Assembly: GCA_029245025.1 (NCBI GenBank)
Contig: JAQWQC010000013.1
Location: forward strand, 62,001-126,000
From: Rhodospirillaceae bacterium
GTDB lineage: Bacteria > Pseudomonadota > Alphaproteobacteria > Rhodospirillales > Rhodospirillaceae
Direction of reading: 5' to 3'
Length of the DNA: 64,000 nt
Shown here: piece by piece, positions 34,982 through 43,804 of the stretch
Layout of the letters: every line of letters begins with the position of its first letter
Numbering within the stretch: the first letter of the stretch is position 1
Position numbers and translations under genes: made by a program
Notes under the pieces: model-generated
Seen by the model: only the letters and a program-made list of their open reading frames with translations
What the model was told of the DNA's origin: nothing
The model's database searches: none

Positions 34982-36181
34982 ATGATTGACCGTCGTACAC
35001 TTTTTGGCGCATCCGCTGCTGTGATGTCAGCTGTCAGTGCGTTGTTCGGTTCGAAGTCCGCGTCTGCGGCATCTGCGCCGGTGTCAAAGTTCAAAGGGGA
35101 CTACGAGCCCCGAGGCACCAATAAGCGATTGGAACGGTTGCCGCTGCTGGACCTGGAAAGCTATGACAATTTTCTCACTGGCTTGCGGGTTTGGTCAAGC
35201 AGCGCGTCAGGCAGGACGGCCCGCCGTCGTTTCAACGACTCCTTGAAAAATGCCGGGCTCGATCCACGCGAAGATCTGCCTCTGGAAAAGATTTTCCCGC
35301 ATGTGGAAAACGACACCTATCTTGGTACAGCCGCACGTTTGCGTACCAGTGGTCAACAGCTGATGTGGACGGCATTGCAAAAGCATTATCATGAGAATGC
35401 TGATACTTACCTTGATGAGCTGGAAGCAACGGACAATGTTGGCCCCGGTAAACTAGAGCTAAATCCGGACATGCATATTCCGGAGTACACCAAGTACGAA
35501 ATTCATATTCAGCCCGGTGGTTATGTCGGTGACGCGTTCGCCGGATATATCTATCAGTACGGCACGTATAATTTTTACCGTGGTGAAAATTATCAAGATG
35601 AAATTCATCGTAACATGGCGTCTCAAATGGCCACCCCGAAGGACGGGAAGGTTATGCGTATTCTCGATATGGGATGTAGCACTGGGCAGTTGACCGCCGC
35701 ACTTAAAGAGCGTTTTCCCGATGCGGAAGTATGGGGCATTGATGTCGGAGGACCGATGGTTCGCTACGCCCATATGCGGTGTGTGGATTTAGATATCGGT
35801 GCTAATTTCCGACAGGCGTTGGCGGAAGATACCAAGTTTGAGGATGGTTATTTTGATATCGTGACCTCTTACATCATGCATCACGAAGTTACAGCGGAGA
35901 AATCCAAGGAAATTATCAACGAGGCTTATCGCGTGCTGAGGCCCGGCGGTGTTTATTTCCCGATCGATTTTGAGACGGGGGCAGGCCGTGGCCGAGGCAA
36001 AAACGCCTACAGCCGGTTTAGCTCATGGCGCGATCACCGCTGGAACGAAGAAGTATGGCGGCCGGATTATTCTTCCGTCGACTTCAACGGCGAAATGCGT
36101 AAGGCTGGCTTTGATGTTGTCGATGAAGGTCCGCCAGCGTGGCGTAGCCGATATAACGTGCTTGGCACCAAGCCCGCTTAA
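34982..36181 (+). CDS. Tat-leader SAM-dependent methyltransferase-fold protein
   Basis: The 399-aa protein begins MIDRRTLFGASAA with a twin-Arg pair at residues 4-5 and a hydrophobic stretch to about 31, then an N-terminal region of unknown fold (32-215). A class I methyltransferase domain follows (about 220-399) with motif I ILDMGCSTGQL at 227-237, AEVWGIDVGGPMV, FDIVTSYIMHHEV, and EAYRVLRPGGVYFPIDFE. SAM is not known in the periplasm, so export of a methyltransferase fold is odd: either the leader is not cleaved or the domain binds something else. Upstream lies a 116-aa partner gene. Confidence 0.75.
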   Translation: MIDRRTLFGASAAVMSAVSALFGSKSASAASAPVSKFKGDYEPRGTNKRLERLPLLDLESYDNFLTGLRVWSSSASGRTARRRFNDSLKNAGLDPREDLPLEKIFPHVENDTYLGTAARLRTSGQQLMWTALQKHYHENADTYLDELEATDNVGPGKLELNPDMHIPEYTKYEIHIQPGGYVGDAFAGYIYQYGTYNFYRGENYQDEIHRNMASQMATPKDGKVMRILDMGCSTGQLTAALKERFPDAEVWGIDVGGPMVRYAHMRCVDLDIGANFRQALAEDTKFEDGYFDIVTSYIMHHEVTAEKSKEIINEAYRVLRPGGVYFPIDFETGAGRGRGKNAYSRFSSWRDHRWNEEVWRPDYSSVDFNGEMRKAGFDVVDEGPPAWRSRYNVLGTKPA

Positions 36182-36204
36182 AAATACGTTGAATTTAAAT
36201 TTAG

Positions 36205-36240
36205 AAACGGCGCGGCCTGATTACTCGGTTCGCGCCGTTT
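36205..36240. terminator. Strong hairpin, likely bidirectional terminator
   Basis: AAACGGCGCG (36205-36214) pairs with CGCGCCGTTT (36231-36240) around a 16-nt loop; T-rich tracts follow in both directions (TTTCTTATT on plus, TTTCTAAATTT on minus). It lies between the convergent methyltransferase and redoxin genes. Confidence 0.75.
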
Positions 36241-36251
36241 CTTATTGGGCT

Positions 36252-36707
36252 TTAGATTTGGACGTCTTCTGCGAGAAGCTCATCCATCAGCTTGTAAAAG
36301 TCGCTCTTGAATTCTTCATGGTGTTCACCGGTGGCAGGTCCAGGGAATCCTGTATGGATGTGCCGTACCTCGTCTCTGCGGTCGATGCTTATCAGGGTGG
36401 GGTAGACCAGTACGGCATTGATCATCGGTAGAGTTTTGGCAGCGGCTTCCTTGTCCATGACCCCGGCAATAAGCATCGGATACTGAATGTCGTAACGGTT
36501 GGCATACCGACGGCAGGCGCGAGCGGCTTCGTTGAATTCTGTCGAGTGCTCATACATCAAACCAATGGCCTCCAGGCCGCGATCTTTGTTCTCGTTAAAG
36601 TAGGGTGAGAAGAAAGCAGATTCATCGTGACAAGTTGGGCACCAGTTACCACCGATGGTGACAACCACAACCTTGTTGGCAAATCGTTTGTCAGACAACG
36701 AGACCAT
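36252..36707 (-). CDS. Redoxin/TlpA-like thiol-disulfide protein, 5' truncated at the tRNA junction
   Basis: From the internal ATG at 36707 the product is 151 aa with the redox motif GGNWCPTCHDES and the family segments RGLEAIGLMYEHSTEF and SIDRRDEVRHIHTGFPGPATGEHH. Homology continues upstream of the ATG in frame through EGYDGLEFSFPDLDRN up to 36754, where the tRNA 3' half begins. Beyond that the frame is tRNA sequence and no family match remains. So the natural N-terminus (relatives are usually longer, with a leader) was cut off. It may be dead, or it may be translated from the internal ATG as a cytoplasmic protein. Confidence 0.7.
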   Translation of the reverse strand: MVSLSDKRFANKVVVVTIGGNWCPTCHDESAFFSPYFNENKDRGLEAIGLMYEHSTEFNEAARACRRYANRYDIQYPMLIAGVMDKEAAAKTLPMINAVLVYPTLISIDRRDEVRHIHTGFPGPATGEHHEEFKSDFYKLMDELLAEDVQI

Positions 36708-36755
36708 GTTCCTATCGAGGTCGGGAAACGAAAACTCTAGGCCGTCATATCCCTC

Positions 36756-36795
36756 TTTAATCAGCGGGTCCCAGGTTCGAGCCCTGGTGCGCCAG
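36756..36795 (+). other. tRNA 3' half (probably tRNA-Lys UUU): attachment-site-like junction
   Basis: From position 34 of a tRNA model the sequence fits: TTT (36756-36758), AA, anticodon-stem 3' strand TCAGC, variable loop GGGTC, T-stem CCAGG/CCTGG around TTCGAGC (36771-36787), acceptor 3' strand TGCGCCA and G. Before 36755 the D arm, anticodon-stem 5' strand and the conserved U33 are absent. Tyrosine integrases often cross over in the anticodon loop and leave exactly this 3' half at the far end of an island. The left neighbour is cut at this point and the right neighbour's frame reads into it. Confidence 0.7.
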
Positions 36796-37944
36796 CTTTT
36801 CGATTAAGTCGGTCATAAAGCGGGTACCAAGCTCGACCTGCTCTAAGGTGATGAATTCGTTGGGTTGGTGAGCCTGGGCAATGGATCCAGGGCCGCAAAT
36901 CACCGTCGACAGCCCGGCCTCCTGAAATTGCCCTGCCTCTGCGGCAAAGCTCACAGCCCGGACGGTGTTGTCTCCAGTCAACTGACGGCACAGCTGTTCC
37001 GCTTCCGAGTCGGTTTCGAATTGGAGGGCAGGGGTGCCAGCCCTGACTTGGATCTCGATATCGCTGTTGGGTCCTGTCTTACGCATGTCCGGCACGATGA
37101 CCTCACGGCAAAAGGTCTCGAAGCGGTCGATGTATGCTTGCGGGCCGTCACCAGGAAGGGATCGGATATCCCATGTGAGTTGGCAATGGCCCGCCATAAT
37201 GTTGAGAGCTGTTCCCCCTTGAATGACGTTTACTGTCATTGTTGTGTGGTCGGGCTCAAAGTTGTGGTCTTTGTTTGAGCCGCTCGCGTTTTCCGCCGTC
37301 ATGTCTGCCACAAACTGAATCAGTCGTCCGGCGGCCATCACAGCGCTGTGGCCCAACTGGGTTTGTGACGAGTGTGCTTCATGCCCGGTGATAAGTGCAT
37401 TCACCGCAGTGACACCTTTGTGGGCGGTCACCACTTTCATGTCCGTTGGTTCACCAACGATAACAGCCTTTGGTAAAGGTAGCTCTTTGCGGATGAGTTT
37501 GATTAAAGACGGCACACCGGCGCAGCCCACTTCTTCGTCGTAAGAAAAGGCGAAGTGGATCGGCACCGGTAAATTGGCCGCTACCATATCCGGCAAGGCT
37601 GCCAGGCTGGTGGCAAGAAAACACTTCATATCACAGGTGCCGCGCCCAAAAAGTTTGTTGTCTTTTTCGGTTAGAGCAAAAGGATCGGTTCGCCAATCCT
37701 GGTCGTCGATGGGGACGACATCGGTGTGACCAGAGAGAACCACGCCTCCTTCAACCATGGGACCGATGGTCGCAAGCAAGTTGGCCTTTGTGTTGTCTTC
37801 GTTGTGCACCAGCCGTGCCTCAATGCCGTATTCCTTTAGGCGTTCTTGAATGTAGGCAATGAGGTGCAGATTAGAATCCCGCGACACTGTGGGAAACGCC
37901 ACGAGACGAGCCAGTTCAGCGCGAACATCTGCAACAGCGACCAA
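36757..37944 (-). CDS. argE: Acetylornithine deacetylase (M20 family), C-terminus derived from tRNA DNA
   Basis: The 395-aa M20 peptidase has metal-site motifs VLSGHTDVVPIDD, RGTCDMKCFLA, SYDEEVGCAGV and the Cys/Glu-rich dimerisation region, with VVTAHKGVTAV typical of ArgE. It removes acetate from N2-acetylornithine in arginine synthesis. The last residues, AHQGSNLGPAD, are the translation of the tRNA 3' half on the opposite strand, so the natural end of argE was replaced or lies here by chance. The start is TTG at 37944, 3 nt after the cysS stop, so the two genes are coupled. Confidence 0.8.
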   Translation of the reverse strand: MVAVADVRAELARLVAFPTVSRDSNLHLIAYIQERLKEYGIEARLVHNEDNTKANLLATIGPMVEGGVVLSGHTDVVPIDDQDWRTDPFALTEKDNKLFGRGTCDMKCFLATSLAALPDMVAANLPVPIHFAFSYDEEVGCAGVPSLIKLIRKELPLPKAVIVGEPTDMKVVTAHKGVTAVNALITGHEAHSSQTQLGHSAVMAAGRLIQFVADMTAENASGSNKDHNFEPDHTTMTVNVIQGGTALNIMAGHCQLTWDIRSLPGDGPQAYIDRFETFCREVIVPDMRKTGPNSDIEIQVRAGTPALQFETDSEAEQLCRQLTGDNTVRAVSFAAEAGQFQEAGLSTVICGPGSIAQAHQPNEFITLEQVELGTRFMTDLIEKLAHQGSNLGPAD

Positions 37945-37947
37945 TGC

Positions 37948-39333
37948 TCAACCGCCTCGTCGCCATTTGGTGCCGTCCGGGCCGTCTTCCAAGGTAATAC
38001 CGCGCGCAAGGAGGCTGTCGCGTATGCGGTCAGACTCTGCGAAGTCCTTATTGGCACGGGCCGCGGTGCGTGCATGGATCAGAGTATCAATCTCCGCGTC
38101 TTCGTCGTTTCTGCCACCTTTGAGCCAGGTCTCTGGGTCTTGCTGCAGCAGGCCGAGGAGGTTGCCGCTTTTCAGCAACAGCCCCTTGAGTGAGGCGCGC
38201 TCCACATCTTTGTTGGAGGTATTTGCTGATTTGCACAGTGACGAAAGTTCCGCCAGTGCTCTCGGTGTATTTAAGTCATCGGATAGGGCGGAGAGTACAT
38301 TAGGGCAGGGCGTTGCATCTTGTGCAATATCAATATCATTCAGTTTGTCGAGTGTGCCGTATAGTCGGTCGAGGGTGCTTTTCGCCTGGGCAAGCAGATC
38401 TTGGGTCCAGTCCAGCGGTTGACGGTATTGGGCAGACAAAAGCGCGAAGCGAATGCTTTCACCGTTGTGTCCAGCTGCAAGCAATTGATCGACCGTCACG
38501 ATGTTGCCCAAGGACTTGGACATTTTGTCGGCGTTAACTGACAAAAAGCCGTTGTGCAGCCAGTGTCGTGCTAATGGTGCACCACCATGGGCGCAGGTGC
38601 TTTGTGCCACTTCGTTTTCATGGTGCGGAAAAATTAAATCGTGTCCGCCGCCGTGAATGTCGATGGTTTCGCCCAGGTGTCTTTCGATCATCGCTGAGCA
38701 TTCGACATGCCACCCGGGTCGTCCGCGTCCCCAGGGGCTGTCCCACCCGGGCAGTTTGTCGGTTGAGGGTTTCCATAAAACAAAGTCGCCCGGATTCTTT
38801 TTATAGGGCGCGACTTCCACTCGTGCTCCGGCCATCATGTCTTCTCGGTCGCGGTTGGAGAATTTGCCATAGGCGTCGAAAGACGTGACGTCAAACAGCA
38901 CGTGCCCTTCAGCTGCATAGGCATGCCCTGCGGTGATTAGGGATTCCATCATCGCGATCATTTCGCCGACGTGCTGGGTCGCAAAAGGTTCGATTGTTGG
39001 CGGCAGAACACCAATCGCACTTGTGTCGTTGTGGTAGTGCTGTGTGGTGACCGACGTGATTTCGGAAATCGGTTTGCCCGTTTCCTTTGCGGCTTCATTG
39101 ATTCGATCATCGATGTCTGTGATGTTGCGGGCGTAGATAACATGATCCGCGCCGTAGACATGACGAAGCAGCCGGAACAACACGTCAAACACCACAGCTG
39201 GACGGGCATTGCCGATATGGGCGCGGCTATACACTGTCGGGCCACACACATACATCGTCACCCGAGACGGGTCGACGGGAGCAAACGGCTCCTTCTTGCG
39301 TGTCAGAGTATTGTGTAGCGTTAAGGTCATCAT
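37948..39333 (-). CDS. cysS: Cysteinyl-tRNA synthetase
   Basis: This 461-aa class I synthetase has the HIGH-like motif [14 protein letters not shown], the KMSKS loop in DKMSKSLGN, and zinc ligands such as GWHVECSAM and [12 protein letters not shown]. It charges tRNA-Cys and is essential. The start is one of two adjacent ATGs at 39333/39330. It precedes argE by 3 nt, forming an operon on the minus strand. The hisI gene lies divergently, 124 nt away. Confidence 0.95.
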   Translation of the reverse strand: MMTLTLHNTLTRKKEPFAPVDPSRVTMYVCGPTVYSRAHIGNARPAVVFDVLFRLLRHVYGADHVIYARNITDIDDRINEAAKETGKPISEITSVTTQHYHNDTSAIGVLPPTIEPFATQHVGEMIAMMESLITAGHAYAAEGHVLFDVTSFDAYGKFSNRDREDMMAGARVEVAPYKKNPGDFVLWKPSTDKLPGWDSPWGRGRPGWHVECSAMIERHLGETIDIHGGGHDLIFPHHENEVAQSTCAHGGAPLARHWLHNGFLSVNADKMSKSLGNIVTVDQLLAAGHNGESIRFALLSAQYRQPLDWTQDLLAQAKSTLDRLYGTLDKLNDIDIAQDATPCPNVLSALSDDLNTPRALAELSSLCKSANTSNKDVERASLKGLLLKSGNLLGLLQQDPETWLKGGRNDEDAEIDTLIHARTAARANKDFAESDRIRDSLLARGITLEDGPDGTKWRRGG

Positions 39334-39457
39334 GGACCGGGGTTTAGCCGAAAACCGGCTCGGGCTCTAGCCCCGGTCTCAATTGCTTGCATTCCAGGTC
39401 TTGAGAATCATGTCGGTTCGGCCTAAATGGACCCCAGATATCCATGGAGAAGGTCGA

Positions 39458-39946
39458 ATGACCCAAGAGAATTCCCCGTTTGCCAGCCGCCAGACCATCG
39501 AACAGGTCGAAGAAGGAGCGGAATTGGCCCCAAAATTCGACGCCAATGGCCTGATTGCCGTCGTGACCACCGATTCAGAGACGGGCGAACTGCTCATGCA
39601 TGGCTACATGAATGAAGAGGCCCTGACCAAAACTATAGAAAGTGGCGAAGCTCATTATTGGAGCCGCAGCCGCCAGGCTTTATGGCACAAGGGCGCGACG
39701 TCAGGGCTGACCCAAGAAATCATTGAGATGAGAATTGATGACGACCAAGACGCCGTTTGGTTGCGTGTTAAAGTGGCTGGCTCCGGTGCCAGCTGCCACG
39801 TTGGATATCGTTCGTGCTTTTATCGCGCGATCCCGACTGGAATCCCCGTCGAGGATGCTTCAAAGCTGCTTGAGTTCAAAGAAGACGATAAAACCTTCGA
39901 CCCAAAAGCTGTCTACGGTGACGCGCCAAACCCGACTCAACTGTAA
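39458..39946 (+). CDS. hisI: Phosphoribosyl-AMP cyclohydrolase
   Basis: The 162-aa protein is a single-domain HisI without the HisE pyrophosphohydrolase part. It has [11 protein letters not shown], the zinc and Mg site in [16 protein letters not shown], and [14 protein letters not shown] with its Cys residues. It opens the ring of phosphoribosyl-AMP in histidine synthesis. An extra N-terminal 20 residues is common in alphaproteobacterial copies. ATG at 39458 follows GGAGAAGG. Divergent from cysS. Confidence 0.9.
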   Translation: MTQENSPFASRQTIEQVEEGAELAPKFDANGLIAVVTTDSETGELLMHGYMNEEALTKTIESGEAHYWSRSRQALWHKGATSGLTQEIIEMRIDDDQDAVWLRVKVAGSGASCHVGYRSCFYRAIPTGIPVEDASKLLEFKEDDKTFDPKAVYGDAPNPTQL

Positions 39947-40688
39947 TTACCAGCCAATTCCATAGTATGTCAGCATTCGTCTGGCGTTGTCTTCAACCCG
40001 GCTGCTGTATCCTCTCAGGTGTTTGAACTCGGGCACACAGATTGTCTTGTGCAACTCAAACGGATCCTCGCCAGATGCCACGGCGGTCTGTGTCGCTTCC
40101 ATCAGCGCTTCAAGATATTCGCGCCGTTCCGTATCAGGCCACATAACGACCATGCAATCGCTATGGTTGGGGCCGAATTACATGAGTTCCATCGAGCGTC
40201 CGCCGACTTCTAACGTGTAGTCATCGGAGAACGTCACATCGGGCATCACGATGTTGGGGTTAGGGCGGTCATAAAAATGCCGTACGCAGTTTTCGTGAGC
40301 GATGAAGGTTGCGCCTTCATCTTTGAAAATCTGACCACCTTGCACATGATCCCAATGCTCGTGGCTGCAAACCACTTGGGTTACCGGTTGATCGGTTACC
40401 TCCGCGATCGCCTCGCGCATCAGTTTGGCGTGCGTTTTGTTCACCGGATCGGTCGCAATCACCCTGTCGTTGGTCACCATAAAAATGCTACGCGTGCCTA
40501 TGTTGCGAAAGGCATAAACACTATCGGCCAGTTTGGTAGTGCTGTGACCGGCCAGGGCAAATCCGTTCTATGCCCTATTCGGCGCAGGTTTTATAGGTTC
40601 GTAGAGGCTTGGACCTTCTTCCCAGGCAAGCACCTGCGATGCGGCCAATGCGGTCGCCAAGGCCATGCTCGTGATGCTGTGCTTCATG
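39947..40688 (-). pseudogene. Metallo-beta-lactamase-fold hydrolase, decayed duplicate
   Basis: The minus strand starts with ATG at 40688 and a signal peptide (KHSITSMALATALAASQVLA), then stops early. In a shifted frame the family resumes (NRDR-like VTNDRVIATDPVNKTHAK, SHEHWDHVQGG with the HxHxDH metal site, VCSHEHWDH), stops at TAA where the intact copy has Tyr (MELM-stop-FGPNH), and goes on in frame to WPDTERREYLEALMEATQ, with about 75 residues missing compared with the intact neighbour. It ends YYGIGW, equal to that copy's YYTMGW. At least one frameshift, one nonsense codon and one deletion are visible. The intact paralogue lies just upstream. Confidence 0.75.
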
Positions 40689-40689
40689 G

Positions 40690-41550
40690 TCACCAACCCA
40701 TTGTGTAGTAGTGATAAATGCGCTCGGCGGCACGGCGTATATGGGTGTTGTAGCCGCGCATTTCGCGAAATTCTTCCGGCAGTTCGATATTGTCGTAGAG
40801 CGCTTCCAGGCGCTGGCCATTGGCTATGCCGTCCCGCACCGCTTTCATAAGCGCTTCCATATAGCGCCGGCGCTGCACCATGGCTTCTTTGGGGGCGACC
40901 GGAATGCCGTGGCCGCCAACAAATTCAGTCCAATCGTCTCTGGCTTCAAGTTCGTGCAAAGTGCGGACCCATTCGCCCGGGTCATAGTCGGGCATAAACC
41001 CAAGGCCGACAGAGTAAGGGGTAACTAGGTCGTTGATGTAAAGAACATCTGTGCCGTCGACCTGCATCACGAGCATGCAATCGCCGTGGTTATGACCGAA
41101 ATACATGAGCTTCAGAGTCTTGTCGCCTAACGTGAGGTCGTGATCACCAGTTACAGTTTGGTCTGGCATGACCAAGTCGTCATTGGGGTGGCCGACAAAA
41201 TGCGGAATGCATTTGTCGTGGCTGATAAAGGTTGCGCCTTCGTCTTTAAAGAGTTGCCCGCCGAGCACATGATCCCAATGCTGATGGCTGTAGACCACAT
41301 ACTTCACAGGTTGGTCTGTGACTTCGGCAATCGCTGCGCGCATATCCACCGCATTCTTGCTGCCCACAGGGTCGGTCGTGATAACGCCGTCACTGGTTAC
41401 CACAAACAGGCTGCGGGCAGTGAAGGCACCGTAGGAGTAAACCCCTGGGGCAACTTCCGTTGTGGTCTTGGTAAAAAGATCGAGTGGCTGCGCCCCTGCT
41501 GGGCTTATGGCGGCATAGCAAATCGCAGAAACAATGAGAAAGAGGCGCAT
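40690..41550 (-). CDS. Secreted metallo-beta-lactamase-fold hydrolase
   Basis: The 286-aa precursor has a Sec signal (residues 1-20, ending PAGAQ) and the MBL motif SHQHWDH with His89, His91, Asp93 and His94, plus further ligands in GHNHGDCMLV and VGGHGIPVA. It binds one or two zinc ions and hydrolyses an unknown ester, lactone, lactam or thioester in the periplasm. The length and the export signal resemble QuiP- or SoxH-like MBL proteins. It is 15 nt downstream of a CpeT-like gene and 1 nt upstream of its broken duplicate. Confidence 0.8.
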   Translation of the reverse strand: MRLFLIVSAICYAAISPAGAQPLDLFTKTTTEVAPGVYSYGAFTARSLFVVTSDGVITTDPVGSKNAVDMRAAIAEVTDQPVKYVVYSHQHWDHVLGGQLFKDEGATFISHDKCIPHFVGHPNDDLVMPDQTVTGDHDLTLGDKTLKLMYFGHNHGDCMLVMQVDGTDVLYINDLVTPYSVGLGFMPDYDPGEWVRTLHELEARDDWTEFVGGHGIPVAPKEAMVQRRRYMEALMKAVRDGIANGQRLEALYDNIELPEEFREMRGYNTHIRRAAERIYHYYTMGW

Positions 41551-41565
41551 TGAAGTGCTCCTGTT

Positions 41566-42213
41566 CTAAGGTGAAACGCCCGCTATCCGTTTTTGGCGAA
41601 TACATGGGAACGTCGGCATTTGCAGCCAGACCAAGCTGTCGTCGGCCTGCTGGCGTCGAGCGTAGCAGGTCCATATTCCCGTTTGATCAATGATTAGTTC
41701 GTAATCGACCCATGTCTCGAGAACATCGCAGGCTTGGTATCTCATGCGGGAGACAAGAGTGTCATCGTGACGGGTGACGTCAAGCATGCAGCCACCTCGA
41801 TCTACTTTGATATCTCTCATCGTTAAACGTTCGGCGCGGGCGAGGTCAGCGTGTGCTCCTTGTAATGATTCGATATCTGTTGGATTGAGCAGCAGTAGAC
41901 GAACGCCGCCGTCCTCAGGCCAGAATGAGTAGATGCGAATTCGTGTAATGGCAGCAGGATCGTTGTCTTTGAACTCTTCCAGGTAATACAACGTTTCGCC
42001 AAGTGTTGGGTTAGAGATAGGCTTGATGATTGTCGTGAGTGCGAATGCATCCGACACACCATCAATTGAAGCCAACTGCGCTTCATTTGTGTAGGTGCCC
42101 GGTAGGAGGCGCGCGATATCGCCGAGGATGGAATTTTCCGAATCCGCGGCTGTTGTGCTGGACGCAGTTACCAGAATAAAAAAGAGTGCCACAAAGCGTG
42201 TTACTTGAAACAT
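41566..42213 (-). CDS. Secreted CpeT/CpcT-like protein (distant paralogue 2)
   Basis: The 215-aa precursor has a signal peptide (residues about 1-22, ending TTAAD). The mature part starts LGDIARLLPGTYTNEAQL, as in CpeT-like proteins (short motif of the G-x-Y/F-x-N-E-x-Q kind), with ETLYYLEEFKDNDPAAITRIR and two pairs of Cys (GGCMLDVTRH, CDVLETWV, WTCYARR). It may bind a chromophore-like or lipid ligand. It is followed 15 nt later by the MBL hydrolase gene, so they are likely co-transcribed. Confidence 0.5.
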   Translation of the reverse strand: MFQVTRFVALFFILVTASSTTAADSENSILGDIARLLPGTYTNEAQLASIDGVSDAFALTTIIKPISNPTLGETLYYLEEFKDNDPAAITRIRIYSFWPEDGGVRLLLLNPTDIESLQGAHADLARAERLTMRDIKVDRGGCMLDVTRHDDTLVSRMRYQACDVLETWVDYELIIDQTGIWTCYARRQQADDSLVWLQMPTFPCIRQKRIAGVSP

Positions 42214-42345
42214 TTTTACCAGCCTATCGTGTCATCGATGAGAACGCGTTTTGCGTTTGCCGCCAGTTGTGTCGGACGGTCGAGTCTTCAATAATAGGGA
42301 TCATAATAGGCTTGCAGAGAGCCGGGTCAAAAAAGGGACATTTCA

Positions 42346-43323
42346 ATGGCAAAGAGCGGCTATGCAGGGGCGATGCGGATGGCGACTGTTGGGGTGACCG
42401 ACCTTGACAGAGCCCTGACCCTGTTTCGCAATATTATGGAGCTCAAGGTGGAGCGAGAAGGCCATTTATCGGGGTCTTTGCTTGCTGCTTGGGGCTTAGA
42501 TCAGGGGATTTCAGCTCGTTTCGCGGAGTTGTCTTGCAAGGGGTATCCGCTGGGTTGGCTGCGTTTGGTTCAATATCAGCCTCTAGCCACCGAAAAAGTC
42601 CGACTCGACTTTGGCGAAGAAAACGCCGACTCCGGTACTGATGTGGGGGTCAAAGCGATCGACTTTTATGTCTCTAACCCCATCGCGCCTTTCGTCGAAA
42701 AAATCGAGCACGCCGGCTACACATTTCGGTCGCCGCCGGTCAAACATCAGATTGGAAGTACAGTCAGTGAAGAGTGCCTGTTCTCCGGTCCAGATGGTGT
42801 GCCTATTTTGATTATGGTGGGGCACGTTCATGCGGAAACGTCCATGCGCCCTGGTTCGCCCGACGGACCCTTCTCTGAAATTCCAACGATATCCGTTGTC
42901 GCTGGCGATCTCGATGAAACACGGCGGTTTTATAAAGACGGTCTGGGTCTTGTTGCCGTTGCCGATGATGAAACCGGCGATGAGTACCGAGATAAAGTCG
43001 ACGATCTAACTGGCGTGCCTCACGGCACACGGGTTCACTTTTTGCTGTGGGCTGACGAAGGCGAAGCCAGCGGCAAAATACTCTGCGTTCATTTCTTTGA
43101 CCGCACGGGCAAACGTCTGATTGATCGCATGAAGCCCGGTAAACTTGGTTTCTCTTTATTGACCCATGATACGGATGAACTTGATGCTTTGCATGAACGC
43201 CTAAGCACCATGGGATACAAAATTGTTCAACCACCGGCCGATATCCATGGTGATGGGGACCCTTACCGCATGATGTTGGTTCTCGGTCCGAACGAAGAAA
43301 TGTTTGAATTTACCCAGCGCTGA
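42346..43323 (+). CDS. VOC-superfamily protein with two glyoxalase-like domains
   Basis: The 325-aa protein has two vicinal-oxygen-chelate domains: residues about 8-165 (MATVGVTDLDRALTLFRNIM to GPDGVPILIMVG) and about 182-322 (IPTISVVAGDLDETRRFYKDG to GPNEEMFEF). Such two-domain proteins include extradiol dioxygenases and isomerases, but the usual metal His/Glu positions were not verified. No signal peptide. It is the first plus-strand gene after a divergent CpeT-like gene, with a good start at 42346 (GGGACATTTCA upstream). Confidence 0.7.
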   Translation: MAKSGYAGAMRMATVGVTDLDRALTLFRNIMELKVEREGHLSGSLLAAWGLDQGISARFAELSCKGYPLGWLRLVQYQPLATEKVRLDFGEENADSGTDVGVKAIDFYVSNPIAPFVEKIEHAGYTFRSPPVKHQIGSTVSEECLFSGPDGVPILIMVGHVHAETSMRPGSPDGPFSEIPTISVVAGDLDETRRFYKDGLGLVAVADDETGDEYRDKVDDLTGVPHGTRVHFLLWADEGEASGKILCVHFFDRTGKRLIDRMKPGKLGFSLLTHDTDELDALHERLSTMGYKIVQPPADIHGDGDPYRMMLVLGPNEEMFEFTQR

Positions 43324-43338
43324 TGAGATTCTGCGCCT

Positions 43339-43798
43339 ATGGAAATACGGCACGCTGAAGAAACAGGCATTTTTGCCTTGGTTGGCTTGTTTGGGACCTC
43401 GGTCGAGGTGCAGGGCGAAGAACATTATTCAAACGAGCAGGTCCATGCTTGGGCAAGTCGTGCAGCGGAAGAAACCTTCGACGACTTGATCCTTGGTCCG
43501 ACCACGTTTGTGGCGGTGGATGACTCAGGACCCATGGAGTTTTGTGGTTACGCCCGCGACTGCCATATTACGTAATTATACACCCACCCGGATAGTGCGG
43601 GGCAGGGGGTATCGGCAGAGCGCTGCTCACCCACGTCCTTGAAGACGCTAGGGCGCACGGCATCACAGATTCTTATGTGGAGGCCAGTGAAATGGCGACC
43701 CACTTCTTTGAAAAGATTGGGTTCGTAAAATCGGGCTCTATGATATCAGCATCGGTGACGTCAAATTCAAACGCCAATTTCTAAAACTCAAGGGCTGA
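43339..43798 (+). pseudogene. GNAT acetyltransferase remnant
   Basis: ATG at 43339 opens a GNAT-like N-terminus (EIRHAEETGIFALVGLFG, LILGPTTFVAVDDSG) that ends at TAA after CGYARDCHIT. In frame after the stop comes LYTHPDSAGQG, then a shifted frame gives GGIGRALLTHVLEDARAHGI and YVEASEMATHFFEKIGFV, which are the acetyl-CoA-binding and C-terminal segments of the family. A second shift yields SIGDVKFKRQFLKLKG before TGA at 43796-43798. One nonsense codon and two frameshifts show decay. Confidence 0.75.
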
Positions 43799-43804
43799 GT
43801 CCCA

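Noticed and set aside
36720-36796. A complete tRNA gene
   Set aside because: The D-arm, the 5' acceptor strand, the anticodon-stem 5' strand and U33 cannot be found upstream of the 3' half.
36761-36991. Open frame on the minus strand ending APGLEPGTR
   Set aside because: It is the antisense tRNA half plus argE codons in another frame; a well-known artefact of tRNA DNA.
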